A stretch of DNA of 64,000 bases, from positions 248,001 to 312,000 of the forward strand of contig NZ_JAPFQM010000001.1 in assembly GCF_026241205.1 (NCBI RefSeq), read 5' to 3'. The DNA is from Thermomicrobium sp. 4228-Ro. GTDB lineage: Bacteria > Chloroflexota > Chloroflexia > Thermomicrobiales > Thermomicrobiaceae. Below are positions 20,501-26,294 of this stretch, piece by piece; the stretch's first letter is position 1; every line of letters starts with the position of its first letter. The notes under the pieces are model-generated. The model ran no database searches and was not told where the DNA came from. It saw only the letters and a program-made list of their open reading frames with translations. A program made the position numbers and the translations under genes.

Positions 20501-21094
20501 GAGGGGTAGATCGAGTTCACGCGCAAGACGCACGAGTTCTGCATTGACGCGCCGCTGCTCGGGCAACCCGTGATCCTGCAACTCGACGTAGAAACGCTCG
20601 GGACCGAAGATCTCACGCAGCCGTATTGCCCACCCCCGCGCGGTCTCCCGATCCCCTTCGAGCAGCGGCTGCGCGAGCGGACCTCCCAAGCACGCCGACG
20701 TCGCGATCAAACCCTCGGCATGCTCCGCCAGCATCGCCAGATCGATACGGGGCTTGTAGTAAAAGCCTTCGAGGCTCGCACGCGTCGCCAGCTTCAGGAG
20801 GTTCTTGTAGCCACGCTCGTTTTCCGCCAGGAGAAGGAGGTGGAAGATCGTCTTGTCCCGGTCTTGAACCGTGCGGGGAGCGAGATACGCTTCCATGCCG
20901 AGGATCGGATGCAGGCCCTCGGCCTTGGCCGCCTTGTACCAGTCGATGATGCCGTAGAGTACCCCGTGGTCAGAAATCCCGACATGCTCCATTCCCAGGG
21001 CACGGGCGCGTTCCATGTACGCAGGGATTCGCCCCAAACCATCGAGAAGCGAGAACTCCGTATGGAGGTGCAGATGCACGAATGGCCGACTCAT
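17591..21094 (-). CDS. dnaE: DNA polymerase III alpha subunit
   Basis: Replicative DNA polymerase catalytic subunit. The 1167-residue product begins with the PHP domain (HLHLHTEFSLLDGLG). It carries the polymerase active-site triad within MPDIDMDFAD near residue 400 and the conserved GSAAASIVLYALGITDVDP just before it. It ends with helix-hairpin-helix and OB-fold regions (TRTGRVMAVLQVEDRSG). No DnaQ-like exonuclease insertion is evident, so this is DnaE rather than PolC. ATG at 21094 gives MSRPFVHLHLH behind GGGGGAA; 22 further upstream codons lack homology. It is 86 bases downstream of the XRE regulator and ends 8 bases from the convergent Mur-like gene. Confidence 0.97.
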   Translation of the reverse strand: MSRPFVHLHLHTEFSLLDGLGRIPAYMERARALGMEHVGISDHGVLYGIIDWYKAAKAEGLHPILGMEAYLAPRTVQDRDKTIFHLLLLAENERGYKNLLKLATRASLEGFYYKPRIDLAMLAEHAEGLIATSACLGGPLAQPLLEGDRETARGWAIRLREIFGPERFYVELQDHGLPEQRRVNAELVRLARELDLPLVVTNDVHYLDREDAGIQDLLICIQTNSTLNDPKRMRVQSDQLYFKSAEEMWQLFGDEVPEALLNTVRIAERCHVELEFGRLHLPDPGIPPGMTADAYLAELCWEGIQRRYPVITEEIRRRLEYELEVIRETGFSSYMLIVRDFAEFAKQRGILYGVRGSAAASIVLYALGITDVDPLANRLVFERFLNPERREMPDIDMDFADDRRHEVIEYVARKYGAEHVAQIITFGTMGAKAAIRDVGRAMGWPHAEVDRIARLIPSGVNMTLDRALEESPELRQLYENDPRSRELIDNARKLEGIARHAGTHAAGVVISASPLVEHVPLQRPARAEEGALPTTQFPMETVAEIGLLKMDFLGLANLTILANAVELIRETRGIELDLKQIPMDDPKTFALLSEGQTFGVFQLESAGMRRYIRELRPASVAELAAMIALYRPGPMQHIPTYCRAKHGLEPIRYPHPDLAEILDETYGVIVYQDQVLLIARKFAGYTLGEADIMRKAMGKKIPEKMRAERERFIAGAKAKGYSEDDAERIFNLIEPFAGYAFNKAHATCYAVISYQTAYLKANYPVEYMTAILRNAPSHPSGTVKRIAAALAECQKLGIVVLPPDINRSEATFTVETLEDGSRAIRFGLAMVKHVGEAAIEAILVARAQQPDGRFQSFEHFCEAVDWSLVNRRAVESLIKCGALDCLGDRKILLAQLDYAIQAAQARQKALRRGQMDLFSSVGSEPVAPLQFARPDIEPPDIPQRTLLAWERELLGVYVSAHPLDEYMPLVRRRGFVQIAELDEESFGQTVELLVLVSSFRKLTTRTGRVMAVLQVEDRSGSSEIVVFPDLYESVRELIADEATLVVQARVEERNEELQLVAQAIWDPRALLSELTRSSRIVHVRLPVSQSVDDDIEQMHALRELFAQFPGDDELYLHLPIGDREVTLRARLHVDWCEDFERVVNSLLGGRGAVWVEVHGPEAFLDAA

Positions 21095-21180
21095 GCTTCC
21101 CCCGGACACGCGCGCCAGGCTTTCGGCTCGTTCTCTCCCGTGAAGCCTACGCGACGCCACACCACTTGCCTAGAGCATCC

Positions 21181-21651
21181 CTACCAGGCACCCTGTGACG
21201 CCGGACGCCCAGGCCAGTTCGGGTCCCACCCAGACAGCTGATCGCTCTCCTCCAGATCGACGCCGACTCCGACCAACGCGCGCTTCACCTGCCGCACGAC
21301 GAGTGCGAGCAGTTGGCGCAGGTCATCGCGGATCGCCTCCGGAACGTCGCGCCGCTGGAGGAGCTCGACGACCTCACTCAGGACGGGCTCATGGCCAAAG
21401 AGGTGTTCTGCTTGCTCAGGCAGGAACCCCGCGGCAGCGAGCAGACTGTCCCGGTCGGCCGGCCCCAGTTCGAGCGCCTCGGCTAATCGCAGGATCGCCT
21501 CCCGAGTCGGAGCACGGCGCCCGCTTTCCAGGCGCGACACGTAGCTATGGTCGAAACCAGCCCGCTGAGCCAAGCGGCTCTGCGAGAGTCGGGCAGCCTC
21601 GCGGTACCGCTTTAACAGTTGGCCGAAGAACGTCACCGGTTCGGTCACCAT
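21181..21651 (-). CDS. XRE-family helix-turn-helix regulator
   Basis: DNA-binding protein of 156 residues. An N-terminal HTH_3 domain (LSQSRLAQRAGFDHSYVSRLESGRRAPT, residues about 23-50) is followed by a helical C-terminal region with no recognised ligand domain. ATG at 21651 gives MVTEPVTFFG behind AAGGGG. An upstream start near 21711 is excluded because a strong promoter puts the transcript start near 21707. It precedes dnaE in the same direction with an 86-base gap, so it may share transcripts with dnaE. Targets are unknown; autoregulation at its own promoter is plausible. Confidence 0.85.
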   Translation of the reverse strand: MVTEPVTFFGQLLKRYREAARLSQSRLAQRAGFDHSYVSRLESGRRAPTREAILRLAEALELGPADRDSLLAAAGFLPEQAEHLFGHEPVLSEVVELLQRRDVPEAIRDDLRQLLALVVRQVKRALVGVGVDLEESDQLSGWDPNWPGRPASQGAW

Positions 21652-21713
21652 CGTACCCCTTCCCTTCCGCTCGCAGCGAATTCGCCTGCAGCGAATGCCC
21701 TCCTGACACACCC

Positions 21714-21742
21714 AGCATACCCCTTTAGTGCCAGCCCGTCAA
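21714..21742 (-). promoter_or_regulatory. Sigma-70 promoter of the XRE regulator
   Basis: TTGACG (21737-21742), 17-base spacer, TATGCT (21714-21719) on the minus strand; predicted start about 55 bases before the ATG at 21651. Confidence 0.75.
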
Positions 21743-21918
21743 GCCCTTTCCACCTTGTCCACACTGCGGTGCCTGGCTGACACAGCAGAGACCGGGAAGA
21801 GCCAGCTCGTCCCAATTCCGACACCGAAGCGACAGCAAGATGACAGGAGCGAGGTCGCTATACTGGCAGCGGAAAAGCGAGAAACTGTCAGGCTGCATGG
21901 CTGAAGGGAGGTGACTCA

Positions 21919-22488
21919 GTGACGTCGACTAGTGAGACGATCGCAGAGTGGCCTGTGCGCGAACTCGTCGATCGCATGCGCCGGCCGCGGTACCGGTGTG
22001 GCGGCGGGGTGGCTGCCTGCATCGCGCTTGCGCAAGCAGCTGCGCTGGCGGACCTCGTCCGCCGTGCCTCCCAGCGCGTGATGGATCGCGCGCTCTCCGA
22101 GCAACTCGCGGCCGCCTTCGCGGAAACGCTCCAGCAGGCACTCGCCCAGGCGGACCGAGATCGCCTGGCGCTTCACCAGCTTCTCGAGGCACTTCGCCAC
22201 GACTCGGTTACCGAACAGCTGGCTTTCGTGGAACGCGCGACGACCGTTCCGCTCGCAACCGCGGACCTCGGGATCGAATTGCTCGGTCGGCTTGCCCACC
22301 TCGAACCGCACGTACCAGCGTTCGCAGCCTCCGACCTGGAGGCGGCGAAAGCCCTCGCACGCGCTGCCATTCAGGCAGCACTCGCAATGGCCCGCGCAAA
22401 TATCCCGCTGCTTCCGGCCGAGCGAGCTGGCCAGCTGGCGGATGAGATCACCGCACGCCTCTCGAAGCTCAACACCGCGCTTCCGTAA
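21919..22488 (+). CDS. Cyclodeaminase/cyclohydrolase family protein (FTCD C-domain, FchA-like)
   Basis: The 189-residue, almost fully helical protein matches the formiminotransferase-cyclodeaminase C-terminal family. The glycine-rich N-terminal motif RCGGGVAACIALAQAAALADLV corresponds to the PGGGSAAA folate/substrate loop. Stand-alone members include methenyl-tetrahydrofolate cyclohydrolase (FchA) and cyclodeaminases. GTG at 21919 follows GGGAGGTGA at good spacing. A TATACT box at 21859-21864 is a possible -10, with no clear -35. The next gene, 78 bases on, is a FolD homologue that seems to lack cyclohydrolase residues, so the cyclohydrolase step is the best guess for this one. A serine-cycle or histidine-degradation role cannot be ruled out. 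Confidence 0.82.
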   Translation: MTSTSETIAEWPVRELVDRMRRPRYRCGGGVAACIALAQAAALADLVRRASQRVMDRALSEQLAAAFAETLQQALAQADRDRLALHQLLEALRHDSVTEQLAFVERATTVPLATADLGIELLGRLAHLEPHVPAFAASDLEAAKALARAAIQAALAMARANIPLLPAERAGQLADEITARLSKLNTALP

Positions 22489-22566
22489 TCTTTATAGGTC
22501 GAGTACGAGTCGTCGCACCAGCGGTCTCGCCGGGGACTTGACTTTAGAACGAAAGGAGCCAACTCG

Positions 22567-23421
22567 ATGCCAGCACGCCTTCTGACCGGCGCCCCAGTCG
22601 TGGAAGACCTCCATCGCGAGATCGAAACGCGACTGGCTACGCTCTCACCAGACGCTCCACGCCCGACTCTCGCACTCCTCGTTCCCGAGGATCCCTCAGC
22701 ACGTGCCTACGCCAAGGCCATACGCAAGCAATTCACCAAGTTAAACTTGAATATTCGTGCTATATGGCTGGAAGAAACCGCGAGCGAGGCAGAATTCGTC
22801 CGCCTCGTCAAGCAACTCGGCGACGACGCATCGATCACCGGCATCCTCGCGCTCCAGCCACTGCCACGTAGCATTCCCCGGCTGCTCCTCGCGAACCTCA
22901 TCCCCCCAGAAAAGGATGTCGATGGTGTGTCGTTCGCTCAGCAAGGACGGCTCGCGCTCGGTCAGCCCGACATAGCCCCCAGTACTCCGCTCGGCGGTCT
23001 CCTCCTGCTTCGTCATTACGGAATCGAAATCGCGGGCCACCATGCCGTCGTGATCGGCCGCAGCCCCGTTGTCGGCCGTCCCCTTGCTCTCTTGCTCCTC
23101 GCCGCTGATGCCACGGTAACCATCTGTCATAGTCGCACACCGAACCTCGCCGAGATGACGCGCCAGGCCGATATCCTCCTCACTGCGGCTGGGCATCCCC
23201 GACTCGTGACAGCGGACATGGTCAAGCCCGGTGCGGTGGTCGTGGACTTCGGCGTCTCGGTGATCGACGGACAACTGGTCGGTGATGTCGACCCCGCAGT
23301 CCGCGAGCGGGCCAGCGCCTTGACCCCAGTCCCCGGCGGCACCGGTCCGGTCACCACAGCAGTATTAGCGTGTAATTTGCTTCACTTGGCGGGACTCTGG
23401 CCCGACTGGCCTCCGCGCTGA
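22567..23421 (+). CDS. folD: FolD-family methylenetetrahydrofolate dehydrogenase, probably without cyclohydrolase activity
   Basis: FolD normally oxidises methylene-THF with NADP and hydrolyses methenyl-THF. The 284-residue product keeps the fold: Tyr48, KDVDG (116-120), STPLGG, a Rossmann VVIGRSPVVGRP and TPVPGGTGPVTTAVL. In the catalytic YxxxKxK motif the sequence reads YAKAIRK, so the first lysine (E. coli Lys54) is Ile52. In GILxQLP, the Gln98 position is Leu96 (GILALQP). These residues are required for the cyclohydrolase reaction; dehydrogenase activity can persist without the lysine. The codons around the motif (TTA AAC TTG AAT ATT) are noticeably AT-rich against the GC-rich surroundings. 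ATG 22567 follows AAAGGAG. Confidence 0.85.
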   Translation: MPARLLTGAPVVEDLHREIETRLATLSPDAPRPTLALLVPEDPSARAYAKAIRKQFTKLNLNIRAIWLEETASEAEFVRLVKQLGDDASITGILALQPLPRSIPRLLLANLIPPEKDVDGVSFAQQGRLALGQPDIAPSTPLGGLLLLRHYGIEIAGHHAVVIGRSPVVGRPLALLLLAADATVTICHSRTPNLAEMTRQADILLTAAGHPRLVTADMVKPGAVVVDFGVSVIDGQLVGDVDPAVRERASALTPVPGGTGPVTTAVLACNLLHLAGLWPDWPPR

Positions 23422-23440
23422 AGACAGCCCGGACCCCCAG

Positions 23441-23500
23441 CGAGGCTCGAGGGAGTGTCTCCGCGGCTCCTCGAGCCTCGTTGCCTCCTCCGGGAGGCAA
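23441..23500 (+). terminator. Two consecutive hairpins downstream of the folD-like gene
   Basis: The first is an 11-bp perfect stem CGAGGCTCGAG (23441-23451) with CTCGAGCCTCG (23470-23480). Immediately after it is an 8-bp stem TTGCCTCC (23481-23488) with GGAGGCAA (23493-23500) and a TCCG tetraloop. Neither is followed by a T run, so they may mark a 3' end, an attenuator or an mRNA-stability element. Confidence 0.45.
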
Positions 23501-23564
23501 GCAGCCACGGTCGCGGCGAGGCAGAATTGCTCCTCGAGGACAACCCGGTCACGGGGATCGGCGC

Positions 23565-23903
23565 ATGGAATGGACGCACAGCGAAGTGATTCGAGCGTTT
23601 CTCCTTTGGTTACCCGGCGGGACAGTTCTCCCGTTTGTCGTCAGTCGCTTGACCGGCGCGGATACCCGCCTGGCGATGATCGAGGCTGCGATCTTCGCCC
23701 TCGGTAGCCTGTTGGTCTATCCGACGCTCCTGGGGTTATTGTCCGCGCGATTCGTCCAGTGGCAAGCCGCGGGTGCGTGGGTGGAAACGCTGTTCCTCGG
23801 TGGGTTCGCTCTGGCGGCATTGACGATCGTCGTGATGCGCCGTGCCACGCGTCGATTGCAACGCGGCGCCAGCACGCGTCGGAGGGCCAATTTTCGCCCG
23901 TAG
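23565..23903 (+). CDS. Small two-helix membrane protein, function unknown
   Basis: The 112-residue product begins MEWTHSEVIRAFLLWLPGG. It has three hydrophobic stretches, of which AAIFALGSLLVYPTLLGLL and TLFLGGFALAALTIVVM are strong transmembrane candidates. An arginine-rich tail (RRATRRLQRGASTRRR) suggests a cytoplasmic C-terminus. ATG 23565 is preceded by GGGGA at modest spacing. The frame is open upstream to 23481, but that part is the hairpin region. It ends 10 bases from the convergent darA-like gene. No family is recognised. Confidence 0.6.
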   Translation: MEWTHSEVIRAFLLWLPGGTVLPFVVSRLTGADTRLAMIEAAIFALGSLLVYPTLLGLLSARFVQWQAAGAWVETLFLGGFALAALTIVVMRRATRRLQRGASTRRRANFRP

Positions 23904-23913
23904 ACGGGATAGA

Positions 23914-24201
23914 TCAGAGACGCTGGCAGTCCTCGAGGGGGATGACGAAGATTGTCGCTGCAGCGCCCTGGACAGTCCCTTGCGGTGATTCTTGCCGAAC
24001 CCGCGTCTTGGCACGTTCGCGGACGATTCCCAGTACGGTCTCGACCTCATCGTCCTCGACGCCGATGAGGAGCGTCGTGTTACCTCTCCGGAGAAATCCA
24101 CCGGTACTCGCGAGGCGCGTCGCGCGGAACTGGCGCTCGAGCAGTGCCTCGACGATCGCATCGGCATCTTCGTTTTGGACGACAGCGATTACGAGCTTCA
24201 T
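23914..24201 (-). CDS. darA: Cyclic-di-AMP receptor-like protein (DarA/PstA, PII-like fold)
   Basis: The 95-residue product MKLVIAVVQNEDAD... matches the DarA/PstA family almost motif for motif: VVQxxD at the N-terminus, the central STGGFLRRGNTTLLIGVED that holds the ligand, and a C-terminal ATIFVIPLE strand. Family members bind c-di-AMP as trimers and resemble PII signal proteins. The loop between the GVED helix and the last strand is shorter than in Bacillus DarA. ATG at 24201 lies behind GGTGGGG and a strong promoter. It is monocistronic and convergent with the small membrane gene. Its presence implies c-di-AMP signalling, although no diadenylate cyclase is in the window. Confidence 0.85.
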   Translation of the reverse strand: MKLVIAVVQNEDADAIVEALLERQFRATRLASTGGFLRRGNTTLLIGVEDDEVETVLGIVRERAKTRVRQESPQGTVQGAAATIFVIPLEDCQRL

Positions 24202-24243
24202 CGTCCCCACCGGCTTCCTCGCGCACCCGGCACAGCCGACCGC

Positions 24244-24272
24244 AGTATAACGAGGTTTCTCCTCTCCTGCAA
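24244..24272 (-). promoter_or_regulatory. Sigma-70 promoter of the darA-like gene
   Basis: TTGCAG (24267-24272), 17-base spacer, TATACT (24244-24249) on the minus strand, about 40 bases before the ATG. Confidence 0.7.
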
Positions 24273-24393
24273 CGAAGGTCCCGCAAATCCGAGAACCCGC
24301 ATCGGGAACCAGTCTTCGCTCCCGCTCGTTTGGCTCCCCTCACCCGACGCGGCACGCTGACCACGAGGAGATCGATACCGACTCGATCGATCG

Positions 24394-24849
24394 CTACTTC
24401 TGCTCACCTCGCCCCTGCCGCGAGCGCTGCGCATCGAGATAGCTCTGCAACAGGAGTGCTGCTGCCACCGCGTCGACCGTCTGGCGGCGACGGTTCCGTC
24501 GCATCCCGCTTTCCGTGAGCAACCGCTCAGCCGCTGTACTGGTCAGCCGCTCGTCCCAGAACACGATCGGACATCGGACATGCGGTCGCAGGAGTTCGAC
24601 GAACCGTCGCGTCTCCGCTGCTTGTGCGCCCTCACGCCCACGCATCGTCACCGGAAGTCCGACGACGATGACAGATGGGGCATATCGTTCGATCAGTGAC
24701 AACAACGCGTTCAGTCCCTCACGCTCGAGGTCGATCGTCGCGGCCGGACTCGCAATCAAGCCGAGCTCGTCACTCACCGCTACCCCGATCCGTCGTTCAC
24801 CGACATCCAAACCGAGCGCTCGTCCGGGACGCTCACTCGCCTCGCTCAC
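24394..24849 (-). CDS. ruvX: RuvX/YqgF family putative Holliday-junction resolvase or pre-16S rRNA nuclease
   Basis: The 151-residue RNase H-fold protein has GLDVGERRIGVAVSD at the N-terminus, VVGLPVTMRGREG in the middle, and the conserved WDERLTS plus a C-terminal DAVAAALLLQSYLD. These acidic positions form the metal site. Family members are implicated in 16S rRNA 5' maturation and have been proposed as junction resolvases. GTG at 24849 has GAGGTGG upstream and overlaps the previous gene by 17 bases, so they are translationally coupled in the alaS operon. Confidence 0.93.
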   Translation of the reverse strand: MSEASERPGRALGLDVGERRIGVAVSDELGLIASPAATIDLEREGLNALLSLIERYAPSVIVVGLPVTMRGREGAQAAETRRFVELLRPHVRCPIVFWDERLTSTAAERLLTESGMRRNRRRQTVDAVAAALLLQSYLDAQRSRQGRGEQK

Positions 24850-26230
24850 GCACCACCACCTCGATACGCGACACCCGGTCAGGCAGCCGATCCGGCCACC
24901 AGTGTGGCTGGATGTCGATCACGACACCGGCAACCCCGGCGACCTTCCGCGCCTCCGTGACCGCTCTCGCGACGCTTTCACCTGCTATCTTCTCGCGCAG
25001 CTCTTGCAGCTCTCTCTCAATAGGGACGACGCGCACCTGCGCGGAAACATCGACACGCCACCGGTATGGGGCCACCTGCTGTGGCTCTCCAAACGTCAAC
25101 GTGTTACCGAGAATCACGACATCCATCTCCGTCGATTGAGCGAGGCGTCGCGCTGCTTCCTCCTGCGCCTGCCGGTGCATCGCTGCCGCATCGTACGCCA
25201 CTGCCTCGACGACCATCCTGCCGTGTGCGGTGATACGATCCGTCTCCGTATTGATCTCGTGCGAAAAGTCCACGACTGGCGTGCTCGTGCGCACTGTTCC
25301 TTCGACGATCGTCTCGCTCTCAGCGAGGGTATCGGTGAGCACCGACGCGACACGCTCCTGGAGCGCGTGCTCGACCTCAGCTCGCAAGCGAGCGAGATCG
25401 TCACTCGTGACGAAGTGCACTGGCCGTGTCGTGCCACCACTGATCGGCTCGATGTTGCGGAAGAGTACGCCATCCGCAAGTTGCCCAGAGACGACTCCAG
25501 GTTCTGCGTTCCCTTCTGGTCCAACCATCGTCGCTTCGACTGGTGCATCGGCGACTCCGAACGACTGACTCCCGAAAGGATCGGCCGCTGGAACATAGAC
25601 CGTCTCGGTAACCCGATAGACGATACCGTTATTGGCCCTGATCTCCCTTCCAGCGACGATCGAGAACGGGTCGAGCGTCGCATTGACGATGCGTATCCGT
25701 CCACGAGCGACACCGTCAGGCACTTGCTTCGTGCCAGTAGCCACACCCTCGACCGTTGCCTCGACGACTGCCCGCACCGTCCGCGTCGGCGCCACCCAGT
25801 CCACACCCTCGGTCGACAGTGGACTGTAGACCAGCGACAGCCGGCGCTCCTCGATCGCCGGCGTGATCGTCACGGTCGCTCGCGGTATCGCCAGGGCAGC
25901 ACCGATCGCTCCCAGCATGATCGCGAGAAGAATCCCGATGCCGAAGGCAGACCAGCGCACAGCGTTCCAGCGCTGCCGGCTCACCGACGGTTTCGTTCGC
26001 GGAAGGAGTCCCTGCCGATCCCCACGCTCGCCTCGCGCCCGCACCCGGTACTCGGGTCTCCCAATCGGGGCAACGATGCGCCGAAGCAACCGACGCTGAT
26101 CCGGCAGCGCCTGATTGCGAGGGAGGTAGGTAGCCAGATCAGCTGTTTCTTCAGCGAGTCGCCCCGCTGAGGATCGTCGAAATGCCACGGTCGGCTGATC
26201 TTGCTTCGCCTCTCCAGTCGGCCACCACAC
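24833..26230 (-). CDS. Membrane-anchored baseplate J-like protein
   Basis: The 465-residue product has an Arg/Pro-rich cytoplasmic N-terminus and one transmembrane helix near residues 105-130 (FGIGILLAIMLGAIGAALAIP). The large extracytoplasmic part has the gp47/baseplate-J-like pattern: VPDGVARGRIRIVNAT, REIRANNGIVYRVTETVYVPA and VGPEGNAEPG. A C-terminal alpha-beta region follows. GTG at 26230 is chosen because GGGAGGT lies 6 bases upstream; the ATG at 26251 lacks a ribosome site and longer frames overlap alaS. No other phage-like gene is nearby. It lies between alaS and ruvX, so a cell-envelope housekeeping role is likelier than a phage tail. Function unknown. Confidence 0.72.
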   Translation of the reverse strand: MWWPTGEAKQDQPTVAFRRSSAGRLAEETADLATYLPRNQALPDQRRLLRRIVAPIGRPEYRVRARGERGDRQGLLPRTKPSVSRQRWNAVRWSAFGIGILLAIMLGAIGAALAIPRATVTITPAIEERRLSLVYSPLSTEGVDWVAPTRTVRAVVEATVEGVATGTKQVPDGVARGRIRIVNATLDPFSIVAGREIRANNGIVYRVTETVYVPAADPFGSQSFGVADAPVEATMVGPEGNAEPGVVSGQLADGVLFRNIEPISGGTTRPVHFVTSDDLARLRAEVEHALQERVASVLTDTLAESETIVEGTVRTSTPVVDFSHEINTETDRITAHGRMVVEAVAYDAAAMHRQAQEEAARRLAQSTEMDVVILGNTLTFGEPQQVAPYRWRVDVSAQVRVVPIERELQELREKIAGESVARAVTEARKVAGVAGVVIDIQPHWWPDRLPDRVSRIEVVVRERGE

Positions 26231-26294
26231 TGCAAGACCTCCCGTCTTCATCGCTGGATCGAGGCGCAGCGCGTGGCCGACTGGGGAACCCCGG

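Noticed and set aside
21755-21763. TTGTCCACA, resembling a DnaA box
   Set aside because: Single copy with no cluster, AT-rich stretch or dnaA nearby, so no origin is claimed.
24833-26230. Prophage remnant suggested by the baseplate-J-like domain
   Set aside because: Flanking genes are housekeeping, there is no attachment site or other phage gene, and the protein has its own membrane anchor.
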